From Bedellia somnulentella (taxonomy: Eukaryota; Arthropoda; Insecta; Lepidoptera; Bedelliidae): a stretch of DNA of 64,000 nucleotides. The DNA lies in NCBI GenBank assembly GCA_963576735.1, contig OY755189.1, forward strand, positions 4,030,001 to 4,094,000, in the 5' to 3' direction. This document shows, in pieces, positions 24,601-30,820 of this stretch. Positions within the stretch are counted from its first letter, which is position 1. Each line of letters begins with the position of its first letter. The position numbers were made by a program, and so were the translations under genes. The notes under the pieces were generated by a model that ran no database searches, was not told the origin of the DNA, and was given only the letters and a program-made list of their open reading frames with translations.

Positions 24601-27298
24601 AACTTCTACGGTGTTACTTGTTGATGAGGTAATATTCTTTTGAAATTCACATTCTGAATATATATTCTGACTTTATTTGGATTCACCCACGTCCCATTTG
24701 ATTATATAATTAATAACTTTTTTATACTAAGTAATAAAAAACGTACTTGAGACTAAGAAACGAAATATAATGTAGCTTATTGTATTGATTTGTTTATTTT
24801 TGAAATGTTTTTTTTTTATATTTCCTTGAAATGTTTTATTGCATGCTCATATAAACACGTAGGCGAAATTTCATTTTCTATTGCAAAGTAATTTTATCAA
24901 GGCTTGCAATATTTGAGATTTTAAGCATTTGTAACACAAATGATCGCCCTCAGCACGAGGGCGTTCATTCATTCATTCATCAAAAAAAAAACTACCCTTG
25001 ACCTTGACGCCAGATCTGAAACCTAACCATAGAAATCATCGTACATACATACATAAGGAATACGAAATTCCTCAGCCGCTTTTGGAAAATTGAGTTGAGG
25101 AAAAGGTAGTAAAGTAAAGGTTGTTGGTGATGGGTCTCTAACCGCATCGCCCAAAAATCCCTTAAAAGCCCCAATACCGTTAGTCGCCTCTTACGTACAC
25201 CCACCGGAAGAAAGCGGGTAGTGCTATTCTAAGCCGACACTACACAGCTTCATCAATCATCATCAATGAGAAATCATCGTCTCAAACAATTTTTGACTAA
25301 TGTGATATATTTTTTCTTGCAGCTAGACGCTCTCTGCAATCGCCGCCAAGACGTCCTCTACAGCATAATGGAATGGACAGGCCATACAAACGCAATGCTA
25401 ACAGTAATAGCTGTAGCCAACACCATGGACCTTCCAGAACGAGCTTTGGCCTCTAGAGTGGCCTCTCGTCTTGGCCTCACTCGCCTCACTTTCCTCCCTT
25501 ACTCCCATTCCCAGTTGCAGACTATAGTTGAGACTAAACTGGCAAATGCTGATGTTACAAAGGATGCTGTCCAGTTGATTGCAAGGTTTGTTTGGTCGTT
25601 TTTACGTTAAGGATTACTTTGGGCATTCAAAACTCACGACTATAAATCCTCAAAAAGTTTACCCAAGTTAATAGTTAAGTGGGAAAAAATAAAAACAGGA
25701 TTGTGATGTGATTGATCGCCAAACAATCACTTAAAATCTCCCATTACCCTAATTCCCCTCTCACGAGACCCACAGAAAGAAATGGGGTATTACTATTTTA
25801 AGCAGACACTAAACAGTTATACTTTATTAAAATATATAAATTATCTTCCAGAAAAGTAGCTGCAGTATCAGGCGACGCTAGAAGAGCTTTAGCATTATGT
25901 TCCCGGGCCATGGAGATAGCTGCCTCGAGAGTAAGGGGTGGAATAGGCCCACCAGAGGCAGGCCTTAAGGACGTAGCAGAGGCTTTACAGGAGGCCTCAT
26001 CAGGGCTCGCCGTATCTACTATCAAGTATTGCTCAATGGCTGAAAGGCTTATGTTGAGAGCTGTGGCTGCGGAGGTATTTGCATGTTTTTATTTGCTTTT
26101 TTAAAAAACGACGTGATAGTGCAAGCGACTAGTGTTCAAATCCCGGGTCGGGCCTACACCAATTTGTCTTTTCTAAAGATATATGGGTGGTTAATTTATC
26201 ATGGTTGTTAACGGTGAGGGAAAACAAAGTGAGGAATCCCACATGACTGAGTTGTGAGTGTGACTTAGCCATGTGACAGTGTATTCGGACAAAACGGCGA
26301 TAGGCCTGCTCCCTATCACGTGAGTACACTGTGCAAGCAAAACGTGGGTACTCTGAACACCAGGTGACAAAATCACGAGATTTTCAGAAGTAATAGTACC
26401 TCTGCCAACACCTTCGGTAATATTCGGCGTGAACGTTTATGTTATGTTATTTGCTTTACTAGCACGATCGACCTTTTAACTTGATAGTCATATCTTTCGC
26501 ATCTCACTTACATAGTATACTGTCATCCTTTTCTAACCGATATCGTGACGATAAAATAACGCTCATGCTAGACTTTCTGGAAAGAGATCTTGTCTCAAAG
26601 AGAAATTAATTGAATTTATAACAGTCATTACAATTTGTTCACTATACTATCCATGCCTTACAAAGGGATAAAAAAAGAGTTTTGTGCGTACCTTAATCGT
26701 AATGCTGTTTTTGACTATTCTTTATAACTTGTATATTTTTCAATTTTCATTGTTAGTTTAGCAATAAATAAATATTTTGTCTCATTCTCTGTAACTACAA
26801 TTAAATTGCACTGTCAGTACCTGTGTAATGTGACTTGGATTATCACAACATTTCTTCCTGCAAGTGTTAAAAAAGGCGACCGAGTGTTTTGGGGTATTTC
26901 AAGTACCCGTCAGTCTTCCCGTGACCATGATAACTGAATATTTTCTAAACGTCGGGCTTTAAAAAACCATGTAATAACACGCGATTAAAATATCCGAAAG
27001 TCAAAACACTTTTATAACTTTTCCCAATCTCACTCTACAGGTAGAACGCACAGGTACAGACGAAACCACTCTCTCTCGCGTTCTCCGAGCCGCATCAGCG
27101 ATAACAGCGCTAGACGGCCGCCCGTATCGCTCAGCGGTCAGCATACGAGCGCCCAGCCCGAGCCAAGCGCTAGCTATTTGCGCTAGATTAGCAGCGCTGA
27201 GACTGCTGTTAGTTGAGCCTAAGGCGGGGGAGCCTCGGATACTGTTGAACGTTAGTCCGGACGATGTGCATTATGCTACTAAGGAAATAAGCGTTTGA
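6656..27298 (+). CDS. ORC1: ORC1, origin recognition complex subunit 1
   Basis: Nine coding exons: 6656-6747, 13134-13368, 13796-14699, 15226-15322, 16398-16570, 24531-24628, 25323-25585, 25852-26074 and 27041-27298. All have GT donors and AG acceptors, and phases match throughout, giving 2343 nt and 780 aa (human ORC1 is 861 aa). Exons 2-3 encode the BAH domain ([19 protein letters not shown]). Exon 3 adds a basic, TPK-rich disordered linker. The AAA+ ATPase starts at [11 protein letters not shown]. Walker A is GVPGTGKT (residues 449-456), Walker B VLLVDE (528-533), sensor 1 [12 protein letters not shown], and sensor 2 SGDARR. Exon 9 is the winged-helix end. The product is the ATP-binding subunit of ORC that licenses replication origins. 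Introns 1 and 5 (6.4 and 8 kb) are swollen by transposons. An AATAAA cluster follows the stop at about 27320. Confidence 0.96.
7017..7255 (-). mobile_element. SINE-like repeat, family B
   Basis: A roughly 240-bp repeat in ORC1 intron 1. In sense it runs from GTGTAGTGTCGGCTTAGAAT to a 3' end of the form CTACCCCTTCTAGGGATTTATAGCCGTGAG plus TATG repeats. About a dozen copies occur in the window. I see no convincing tRNA head, so the origin of the 5' part is open. Confidence 0.75.
7275..7360. repeat. AT-rich palindrome
   Basis: A perfect 19-bp inverted repeat (7286-7304 with 7319-7337) around a 14-base loop, with outer matching arms ATTGTAACTT and AAGTTACAAT. It lies just upstream of the Loa LINE insertion. 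It may be a small foldback element or an extruding AT palindrome. Confidence 0.6.
7387..7399. repeat. target-site duplication, Loa LINE, 3' side
   Basis: TATGTATGTGTAT is repeated exactly at 13089-13101. The two 13-bp copies bracket the LINE, which defines its borders and shows insertion by target-primed reverse transcription. Confidence 0.85.
7489..11115 (-). CDS. LINE ORF2: endonuclease, reverse transcriptase and RNase H
   Basis: 1208 aa, uninterrupted. The N-terminal APE endonuclease spans about residues 1-225, with [18 protein letters not shown] and CADHRRI. The reverse transcriptase is central, with [51 protein letters not shown] and catalytic [10 protein letters not shown]. The RNase H domain has its four acidic residues visible: D in VYTDGSK, E in FQAECLGI, D in [11 protein letters not shown] and D in GNDAADELA. 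Near the C terminus is a CCHC-like knuckle ([18 protein letters not shown]). The start ATG overlaps the ORF1 stop by 17 nt, so translation is probably coupled to ORF1 termination. It is not a host gene and lies antisense in an ORC1 intron. Confidence 0.93.
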   Translation of the reverse strand: MLPPPKVLPILQTNIQHSQAATATLRTVLDTSPNSIALIQEPWIRANRICGLSNIGGKLLYDTTCINPRACIYIPKCVQSMPLIQYCSRDLIATKITTASKETQDVVLASCYMPGDDDCPPKEMTELVQYCEQSGTELIIGADANAHHPLWGCHAANQRGKVLSTYLFSTNLNIANIGSEPTWVTSRGQTIVDITLVSNGASHLVSNWHVSKELSCADHRRICFNLASDYTLPPPKRNPRVTNVLSYRSLLKTKLNTLTNENTDGPTHIESNLKMVTAAIMDSFESTCPLKQPTIPGKETSRWWSPELEKMRGELRRLFNKAKNSRLPIDWDNYKCMLATYKKRIRSRKRQAWRKFCGSIESNNKAARVRKILSTNSNPAVGPLKKPDNTYTTTDTETHKMLLDCHFPDCHHTDDANWNEEQNIYPNEADWLFAQELVTKDQIEWAIKSFNPFKSPGLDGIFPALLQWARDILSPWLVKIYQSCIAYRYVPIAWREVKVTFIPKPGKSDYTDPKSFRPISLTSFLLKTLERLCDRCIREKSLTKKPLHTHQHAYTKDKSTETALHNVISKIECALNSKLSTLGTFIDIEGAFDKTSIPCIDKTLKDFRVNSTLRGWIVNMLRLRAVQVTVNDTTRAIVTRGCPQGGVLSPLLWNMVVDSLLKRLNDLSYLTVGYADDLTILLNGNHVNMLCKKMGQALRVVETWCNEYDLKVNPKKTELILFTHKRKLPPFELPKLFGTELTLSKTVKYLGITLDDKLSWKPHLDNIIKKASAMLWQCNRVLGKNWGLKPKIVHWLYTIIIRPVITYGSLVWWPRTKLITAQNDLEKMQRLACLAITGCMRTAPTAALQALLNLPPLHLHIQQEAAMSSLRLKNSGHLRNDSRILHTSIHTTAIQYQPLLAAPCDRITKTIITKHNYTVILEEEQHDYSNIKEVRVYTDGSKTNQGTGAGVYSQDLNIKISKSLGRHNTVFQAECLGITEAAMAIKARDVSDMHIRIISDSASVLQALDRCEFTSGLVLECHRALEEAARNNTITLQWIRGHSGSLGNDAADELARGGSARDLYGPEPIIPLPYGQLRAWLIERTHSLSKIHWQEEPGCRQSKEIMPTLDRKLTGRALRLSRKDLRTVTGVLTGHTTLNKHLYTIGITDSPMCRACMEADETVAHVLQECTGVADIRYNTIGSIKSLPEAAADLDKLLAFWTELGWEN
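11099..12886 (-). CDS. LINE ORF1, DUF4780-type nucleic-acid-binding protein
   Basis: 595 aa if the first ATG (12886) is used. An internal ATG at 12823 (MAQRKREIL) is an equally plausible start. The first half is low-complexity, rich in Arg, Ser, Gly and Pro, and strongly basic. The second half (from about residue 310, [17 protein letters not shown]) is a folded domain with an RNA-binding-like pattern, [19 protein letters not shown] and [18 protein letters not shown], which I read as DUF4780. An acidic tail ends the protein. I see no Zn knuckles. The gene is much richer in GC than the surrounding DNA. The role is inferred as an RNA chaperone or RNP component for retrotransposition. Confidence 0.85.
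   Translation of the reverse strand: MHHSDASVNQNLCRKPPNFPKMAQRKREILPQEGTCPNRDRESLPETCLQGSGCPSYSGGGKVSLEEEGRREEERKTEEAMTSSAGSPPCNRDQFYGTWETVPLRQARKPRPKSPLTDPRGRFAHAQGRDNGNSKSGPDQGRTRHRNRKSGAYRRSTKARKAAELAGGVARPSQSQVGCGGGDGSRPQALRGDGSQLTRGRTPNAGPAKPSAPSSRPRSPQSADLPPRAGGSGAGSGGNNPAQEPEDNRHRRDAPHGSRGKRASKSDRPLAESGPSKVHEASKRGRPDDSRSPAQMVEPKRAKTTKGGKTYAQATEDRSRFEVALTSTSLRDLTTLEAEYLGNLIEEKVFDTVDTDVTVAPSFRGCPKLSGGTLHILCEDEFALTWIQEFASAVKLPSGDKIRVVSQADIPTRTRIALFIPRYTGPLKRLQTLLCKQNGRWYNIPQWHLYKATTVDGEKKGTLLTLGLPPDEVEKLMARDRRIAFGFGPVYAKFIVGRKKLSDTPPNTKESAEPSGNQPATTIPRPDEPKPSTSRPVEEPEALQETVDKLGRLACGESVPEPWDEAMLTSSPGALSELDLEEELEGEVLSDAPPS
13089..13101. repeat. target-site duplication, Loa LINE, 5' side
   Basis: The second exact copy of TATGTATGTGTAT, 33 bp before ORC1 exon 2. 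The insertion therefore sits directly upstream of the acceptor region but leaves the polypyrimidine tract and CAG intact. Confidence 0.85.
13369..13795. other. ORC1 intron 2, no feature seen
   Basis: 427-bp AT-rich intron with a GTAAGT donor and a TTAATTACAG acceptor. No repeat or RNA gene recognised. Confidence 0.6.
14700..15225. other. ORC1 intron 3, no feature seen
   Basis: 526-bp intron with a GTATGT donor and a TATTCCAG acceptor. No repeat or RNA gene recognised. Confidence 0.6.
15513..15536. repeat. (GT)n microsatellite
   Basis: An interrupted GT tract of about 24 bases in ORC1 intron 4. Confidence 0.85.
15620..15845. mobile_element. SINE family A fragments, rearranged
   Basis: The 3' end of family A in plus sense (near 15627-15660, CTCTGCCACCCTTTGAAG then TACGGCATGAA) is followed by a minus-sense piece of its middle part (CATGTGTAGAGAGACATTGTCACATGAATAAG). 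These are diverged remnants directly before a full copy. Confidence 0.55.
15849..16199 (-). mobile_element. tRNA-derived SINE, family A, full length
   Basis: In ORC1 intron 4. Nearly identical to the 4927-5277 copy over its whole length, including the tRNA-like head at the right end and the CCCCGAAGGGG module at the left end. Confidence 0.85.
16571..17199. other. start of ORC1 intron 5, no feature seen
   Basis: AT-rich. The donor here is the weaker GTTTGA. No coding potential or recognised repeat. Confidence 0.45.
17320..17640 (+). repeat. dispersed repeat with internal tRNA-like box, copy 1
   Basis: Aligns by eye with 20690-21040: shared AACATAGTCG, TCGTAATATTATCG-like, GATGAATGCAT-like and ATTAAAAATAC followed by TTCTGTTTTGT. 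In the middle is a tRNA-like stretch with a B-box-like GAGTTCAAATC. The two copies flank the 17797-20573 transposon in direct orientation. Confidence 0.5.
17797..20573 (+). mobile_element. DNA transposon with 19-bp inverted ends and subterminal repeats
   Basis: The terminal inverted repeats TGGGTCAATCAACTTTTAA (17797-17815) and its complement (20555-20573) are perfect. The flanks read CATACA and CATACT, a probable 5-6-bp target duplication with one change. Inserted in the TATG tail of a family B SINE, whose remainder continues at 20574. A 15-bp motif, GGTAACKCMAGAGAC, occurs at 18590, 18610, 20200 and 20360, with partial inverted copies near 18222, 19991 and 20011. A 14-bp hairpin lies at 19940-19971. 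It encodes a transposase C-terminal relic. I could not place it in a superfamily. Confidence 0.75.
18803..19813 (+). pseudogene. transposase-like C-terminal fragment with in-frame stop
   Basis: One frame, 18803-19813, interrupted only by TAA at 19508-19510. The first part contains [20 protein letters not shown] and [18 protein letters not shown], a motif set (HGKG..DGIGG..KR) that I associate with a family of arthropod transposase-like proteins without being able to name the superfamily. The second part ([24 protein letters not shown]) looks like the small SH3-like C-terminal domain that follows in those proteins. An upstream exon (18253-18424, GTAAGT donor) would join it in phase, but its protein is not recognisable. 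The copy lacks most of the catalytic domain, so it is non-autonomous. Confidence 0.65.
20574..20605 (-). mobile_element. SINE family B tail fragment
   Basis: CATACTCACGGCTATAAATC is the minus-strand 3' end of family B. It is cut off by the DNA transposon on the left and ends after about 30 bases on the right. Confidence 0.6.
20690..21040 (+). repeat. dispersed repeat with internal tRNA-like box, copy 2
   Basis: Partner of 17320-17640. The tRNA-like core is better preserved here: an A-box-like GTGGTGTAACGCG and the B box GAGTTCGATCC, but without a foldable acceptor stem. Not called as a tRNA gene. Confidence 0.5.
21051..22757. other. ORC1 intron 5, unassigned
   Basis: 1.7 kb of AT-rich intron. 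A splice-like TTTAG before 21231 opens a short reading frame that hits a stop and breaks ORC1, so it is not an exon. No repeat recognised. Confidence 0.45.
22802..23317. repeat. minisatellite, about four units of 120-170 bp
   Basis: Units begin with CTGATGATGGAGCCGGAAGA at about 22833, 22953, 23106 and 23278, and share CGTATCATAGCCGTGTTTGG, GGTCTTGTAATGAAC and GATTAGGTTTCAAGGTCTGA. Unit lengths differ through small internal duplications, such as a repeated TGAACTTTGACCACGA near 23200. Confidence 0.85.
23330..23515 (+). mobile_element. fragment of a dispersed lepidopteran repeat
   Basis: Contains GACGTCCCACTGCTGGGCAC followed by ATTAGCCATACTTCACCACG. This pairing is familiar from a common moth and butterfly SINE-like repeat; the 3' part is missing. 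Assigned from memory of the family only. Confidence 0.4.
23637..24168. mobile_element. foldback MITE with arms of about 150-170 bp
   Basis: The left arm (about 23637-23805) and right arm (about 24010-24168) are near-perfect inverted copies, sharing AAAACACGCTTTTATAAGTG, ACGGGTCGTTCAAGTTGTCT and AAAGCGTGGGGCGCTGGA. The roughly 200-bp middle is unique and non-coding. A TAA direct repeat at both ends could be the target duplication, but the AT-rich ends make this uncertain. Confidence 0.85.
24223..24486. mobile_element. hAT-like MITE, 264 bp
   Basis: Perfect 23-bp terminal inverted repeats (24223-24245 and 24464-24486, starting CTTCGATCATATATACC) flanked by an exact 8-bp direct repeat TTTTCACC (24215-24222 and 24487-24494). 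An 8-bp target duplication is typical of hAT or P-type transposition. A 12-bp internal hairpin (AAACAGTGCTTA) is present. No ORF. It sits 36 bp before ORC1 exon 6, close to the acceptor region. Confidence 0.85.
24629..25036. other. ORC1 intron 6, left part
   Basis: AT-rich sequence without a recognised element, ending in short ATTC repeats near 24967. Confidence 0.45.
25037..25249 (-). mobile_element. SINE-like repeat, family B
   Basis: Starts in the ACATACATACAT tail. The GGCTATAAATCCCT segment is missing, so the 3' module is deleted in this copy. The rest, up to TTCTAAGCCGACACTACACA, is clear. Confidence 0.7.
25627..25817 (-). mobile_element. SINE-like repeat, family B, old copy
   Basis: A diverged copy in ORC1 intron 7 (ACTCACGACTATAAATCCTC at the left, TTTTAAGCAGACACTAAACA at the right), ending about 35 bp before exon 8. 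Confidence 0.6.
26110..26441 (+). mobile_element. tRNA-derived SINE, family A, plus orientation
   Basis: In ORC1 intron 8. The B box GTGTTCAAATCCCGGGTCGG is present, but the first bases of the tRNA head are lost. It ends with TTCGGCGTGAACGTTTATG. Confidence 0.8.
26442..26870. other. ORC1 intron 8, unassigned
   Basis: AT-rich, with no element or RNA gene recognised. Confidence 0.45.
26885..27000 (+). repeat. dispersed repeat, partner of 47768-47882
   Basis: CAGTCTTCCCGTGACCATGA, AACGTCGGGCTTTAAAAA and GTAATAACACGCGATTAA recur as a reverse complement at 47768-47882. Probably the 3' part of a larger retroelement not otherwise present here. Confidence 0.6.
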
Positions 27299-27649
27299 AA
27301 TGTTGTTGAGACTGCTATAATAAATAAAATAAATAAACTTAACTTTTAACGGTTTTTTCTTTTTCAATAAATGAATGAACATTGTTACAAACAGCCATCC
27401 CTTTCACACTTTCACAGTATTGCGTACCTTTATCACTTTCTAGCCGACGAACTAACGATACAATTAGGAGCGTGCTGGGTCTTCATTGCAGCAGAATGCC
27501 TCTAATTAGTACTTTGAGGGTTCTATAGGAATGAACAATGAATGAATTTATTTGATGTAACTTGTTAAGCAGCTATTACAACCTCTATAATATAGATGTA
27601 AAAAGACTAAAAAGGCAGCACATTTTCAATATTATAAAAGTTTGAAAAA
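27299..27649. other. ORC1 3' flank
   Basis: Polyadenylation-like AATAAATAAAATAAATAAAC at 27320-27339. The rest is partly repeated, in diverged form, at 33582-33830. Confidence 0.5.
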
Positions 27650-28980
27650 ATTAGTTATACAATCTTTATACCAAGAGAAAACAGCTTATTTCAAAAATAA
27701 AATCAACCATAATATTAAAAAATATATACGGTCGAATTGAGAACACTCCTTTTTTTGAAATCGGTTAAAAACTCTAAAGAACTATGGAAAAATCTTAAAG
27801 GTACTGTGCTCCAAACTCATGATTTTAAAAGTCTTCCCAATCATTTAAATACACCAGATCTCATTAATAAACATTTTTTGACCGTCCCAGGAAATATTTA
27901 CGCAAATTCATCCAAGCTCGAATATTATAACTGTAATAGATTCTCCTCATCAATATTTGAAATCAATCAGGTGACATCTGATAACATCTTAAAAATTTTA
28001 CAAAACTTGCAATCTAATGCGCAAGGCATTGACCGTTTGTCTTTAAACATGATTCTTATGACCTTGCCCATAACAGTAGATGTTATAGTAAGTATTGTCA
28101 ACTCTTCTATAGCGTCCGCAACATTCCCCGATTTATGGAAAACAGCTATTGTTCGTCCGATACCTAAGACTTTAAACCCCACACTAGTTTCTGAACTTCG
28201 ACAGATAAGTCTTTTAACATGCTTGTCCAAGATACTAGAGAAAGTTCTAACATTACAACTTACGGAATATCTTGAGAGGAATAACATTCTACCCGTCTTG
28301 CAATCTGGTTTCAGGAAAAACAGAAGCACCACAACAGCCTTACTAGATGTAGTTGACAATATCTTGACAGAACAGGACAGGGGTAAAGGAACTATTCTCA
28401 CGCTACTAGACTTTACTAGAGCCTTTGATTGCATGAATATAGAACTTGCACTATCCAAAATGTTATACTATTGATTTTCCCAGAACACAAGAGAACTATT
28501 CAGAAGTTACTTAACTAATAGAATGCAAATAGTGGAATTAAATAAAAGTGATGGATCCATTTCTTCGTCTAATGCATGTCCTATTACCCGAGGTGTCCCG
28601 CAAGGTTCCATTTTAGGGCCAATACTGTTTATTATGTACTGTGCAGACTTGGTTAACTGTATAAAAAATTGTAGCTATCATATCTATGCTGACGATGTTC
28701 AGTTATATTTATCTTTTAAGGCAGAAGATACAGAAAACTCTATCGAACTTATTAACACTGACTTAGCTAGAATCGTTAACTGGTGTGAAGACAATACGCT
28801 CCTACTTAATCCCAAAAAATCTAAATTCTTAGTGTTGGGAAGTAAAGAGCAGATCCGTATAATTTCATCATATGATCCGCAAGTTAAAATTAATGACAGC
28901 TTGGTAGAACGTGTTTATGAGGTTCGTAATCTGGGTATTTTTAACCGACTTCAAAAAAGGAGGTTCTCAGTTCGATTGTT

Positions 28981-29975
28981 TGTATGTATGTATGTATGTA
29001 TAATTGTCCGCGATTATCTCGAGTTTGGCTTAAGCTATTTGGATGCGGTTTTCAGGACAGTATTCGTTACATTTAGGAGAAGGTTTTAGTGCCTTAACCG
29101 ACCATAAAAAGAAAGGAGGTTCTGTGTTTGACCTGTATGTATGTCTGTTGGTCCGCGATTATCTCACGTTTGGCTTAAGCTATTTGGATGCGGTTTTCAG
29201 AAAAGTATTCGTTACATTTAGGAGAAGGTTTTAGTGCCTTAACCGACCAAAAAAAGAAAGGAGGTTCTGTGTTTGACCTGTATGTATGTCTGTTGGTCCG
29301 CGATTATCTCACGTTTGGCTTAAGCTATTTGGATGCGGTTTTCAGGACAGTATTCGTTACATTTAGGAGAAGGTTTTAGTGCCTTAACCGACCATAAAAA
29401 GAAAGGAGGTTCTGTGTTTGACCTGTATGTATGTCTGTTGGTCCGCGATTATCTCACGTTTGGCTTAAGCTATTTGGATGCGGTTTTCAGAAAAGTATTC
29501 GTTACATTTAGGAGAAGGTTTTAGTGCCTTAACCGACCAAAAAAAGAAAGGAGGTTCTGTGTTTGACCTGTATGTATGTCTGTTGATCCGCGATTATCTC
29601 ACGTTTGGCTTAAGCTATTTGGATGCGGTTTTCAGAAAAGTATTCGTTACATTTAGGAGAAGGTTTAAGTGCCTTAACCGACCAAAAAAAAAGGAGGTTC
29701 TGTGTTTGACCTGTATGTATGTCTGTTGGTCCGCGATTATCTCACGTTTGGCTTAAGCTATTTGGATGCGGTTTTCAGAAAAGTATTCGTTACATTTAGG
29801 AGAAGGTTTTAGTGCCTTGACCGACCAAAAAAAGAAAGGAGGTTCTGTGTTTGACCTGTATGTATGTGTGTTGGTCCGCGATTATCTTACGTTTGGCTTA
29901 AGCTATTTGGATGCGGTTTTCTGAAAAGTATTCGTTACATTTAGAAGATGGGTTAAAAGTTCTTTAACCGACTCG
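28981..29975 (+). repeat. 145-bp minisatellite, seven units
   Basis: The unit start AACCGACC falls at about 29096, 29241, 29386, 29531, 29676, 29819 and 29966, a 145-bp period. Each unit has GTTCTGTGTTTGACCTGTAT, GGTCCGCGATTATCTCACG and TATTCGTTACATTTAGGAGA. Units 1 and 3 carry CAGGACAG and CCATAAAAA, while the others carry CAGAAAAG and CCAAAAAAAG, so the first four form an alternating A-B-A-B pattern of 290 bp. The last units are more diverged. Confidence 0.9.
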
Positions 29976-30189
29976 AAACAAAGGAGGTTTCTTAGTTTGA
30001 AATATAAGTATGTATGTAAAGTTATCAATACTACACAGAAATGTATCAATATATGTTAATAAAGTTTTTTTATTAGTAATAAACAGAGTTACTAAATTAT
30101 TGAACAAAAAAGTATATAAAAACATGAATAAATTACTCTTAATTATATTAAAGAAAAAATATATATTGCAACATCATGTTTTTCATCCT

Positions 30190-30440
30190 GGTCATTTCAA
30201 TCAAGGCGCTTTCGTCATGGAGAATTTCGCGCTTTCGGAATGGTCTTAACCATTTAAGTAATTTCTTTGAATCTATATCACTTAAAGCCATCTCATCAAG
30301 GGATTTTACTCGACTCAACGCTACATATATATAAGAGAGTTTCTTCGCATTTGTGATAGGTGAACTTCTCTTTGCTCATCTTTTTCGGCAGCAAGAGCAG
30401 CACGCTGACGATCTCTCTCATTCTGAAGGGCAAGCACGAG
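30190..30440 (-). pseudogene. PIF1/Helitron-type helicase relic, internally deleted
   Basis: On minus, one frame reads NERDRQRAALAAEKDEQREV, a charged repeat-like stretch of the kind seen near the N terminus of Helitron replication-helicase proteins. Directly after it, in another frame, comes YVALSRVKSLDEMALSDID, which resembles the last conserved helicase motif of PIF1 proteins, then KKLLKWLRPF. The whole catalytic middle is missing between the two pieces. This is my reading of short segments, without a search. Confidence 0.55.
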
Positions 30441-30820
30441 TTATCGACACGATAACGGTTAGAATGAGATGGCAGTATACGATACTAAGTAAGTGCGTAA
30501 AAGATGGCTGCTTTATCCCACGCGATAACTAGTTTAAATACGGCTCGTGCTTGCCCTGCTGAAGTCTTTGTTTTTTTTCGATGGGTGTTTCGTTCTCCCT
30601 TACGTGACTTTTCCTTAAAGCATCCTTTGCTTTTCTATCTAGGCCCGCAGGTAAACAAAATAGTAACAAGTAAGCTAAAGTCATAATAACAAATATTATA
30701 ACTACCTTTTAAAAAAACTATAAAATAAACAGACAGTAAAACCAATCTCTCAAAAACTATCACTAATTCACTAAAAAAACTCAGAGTGATTTAAGAACTT
30801 ATCACTAAAAAGTATAAAAT

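Noticed and set aside
29043..29756. Four overlapping 63-aa ORFs with nearly the same sequence (starting MRFS), looking like a small repeated protein family
   Set aside because: They come from the 145-bp minisatellite. Because 145 is not a multiple of 3, each unit gives the same peptide in a new frame, and no start signal or splice structure supports them.
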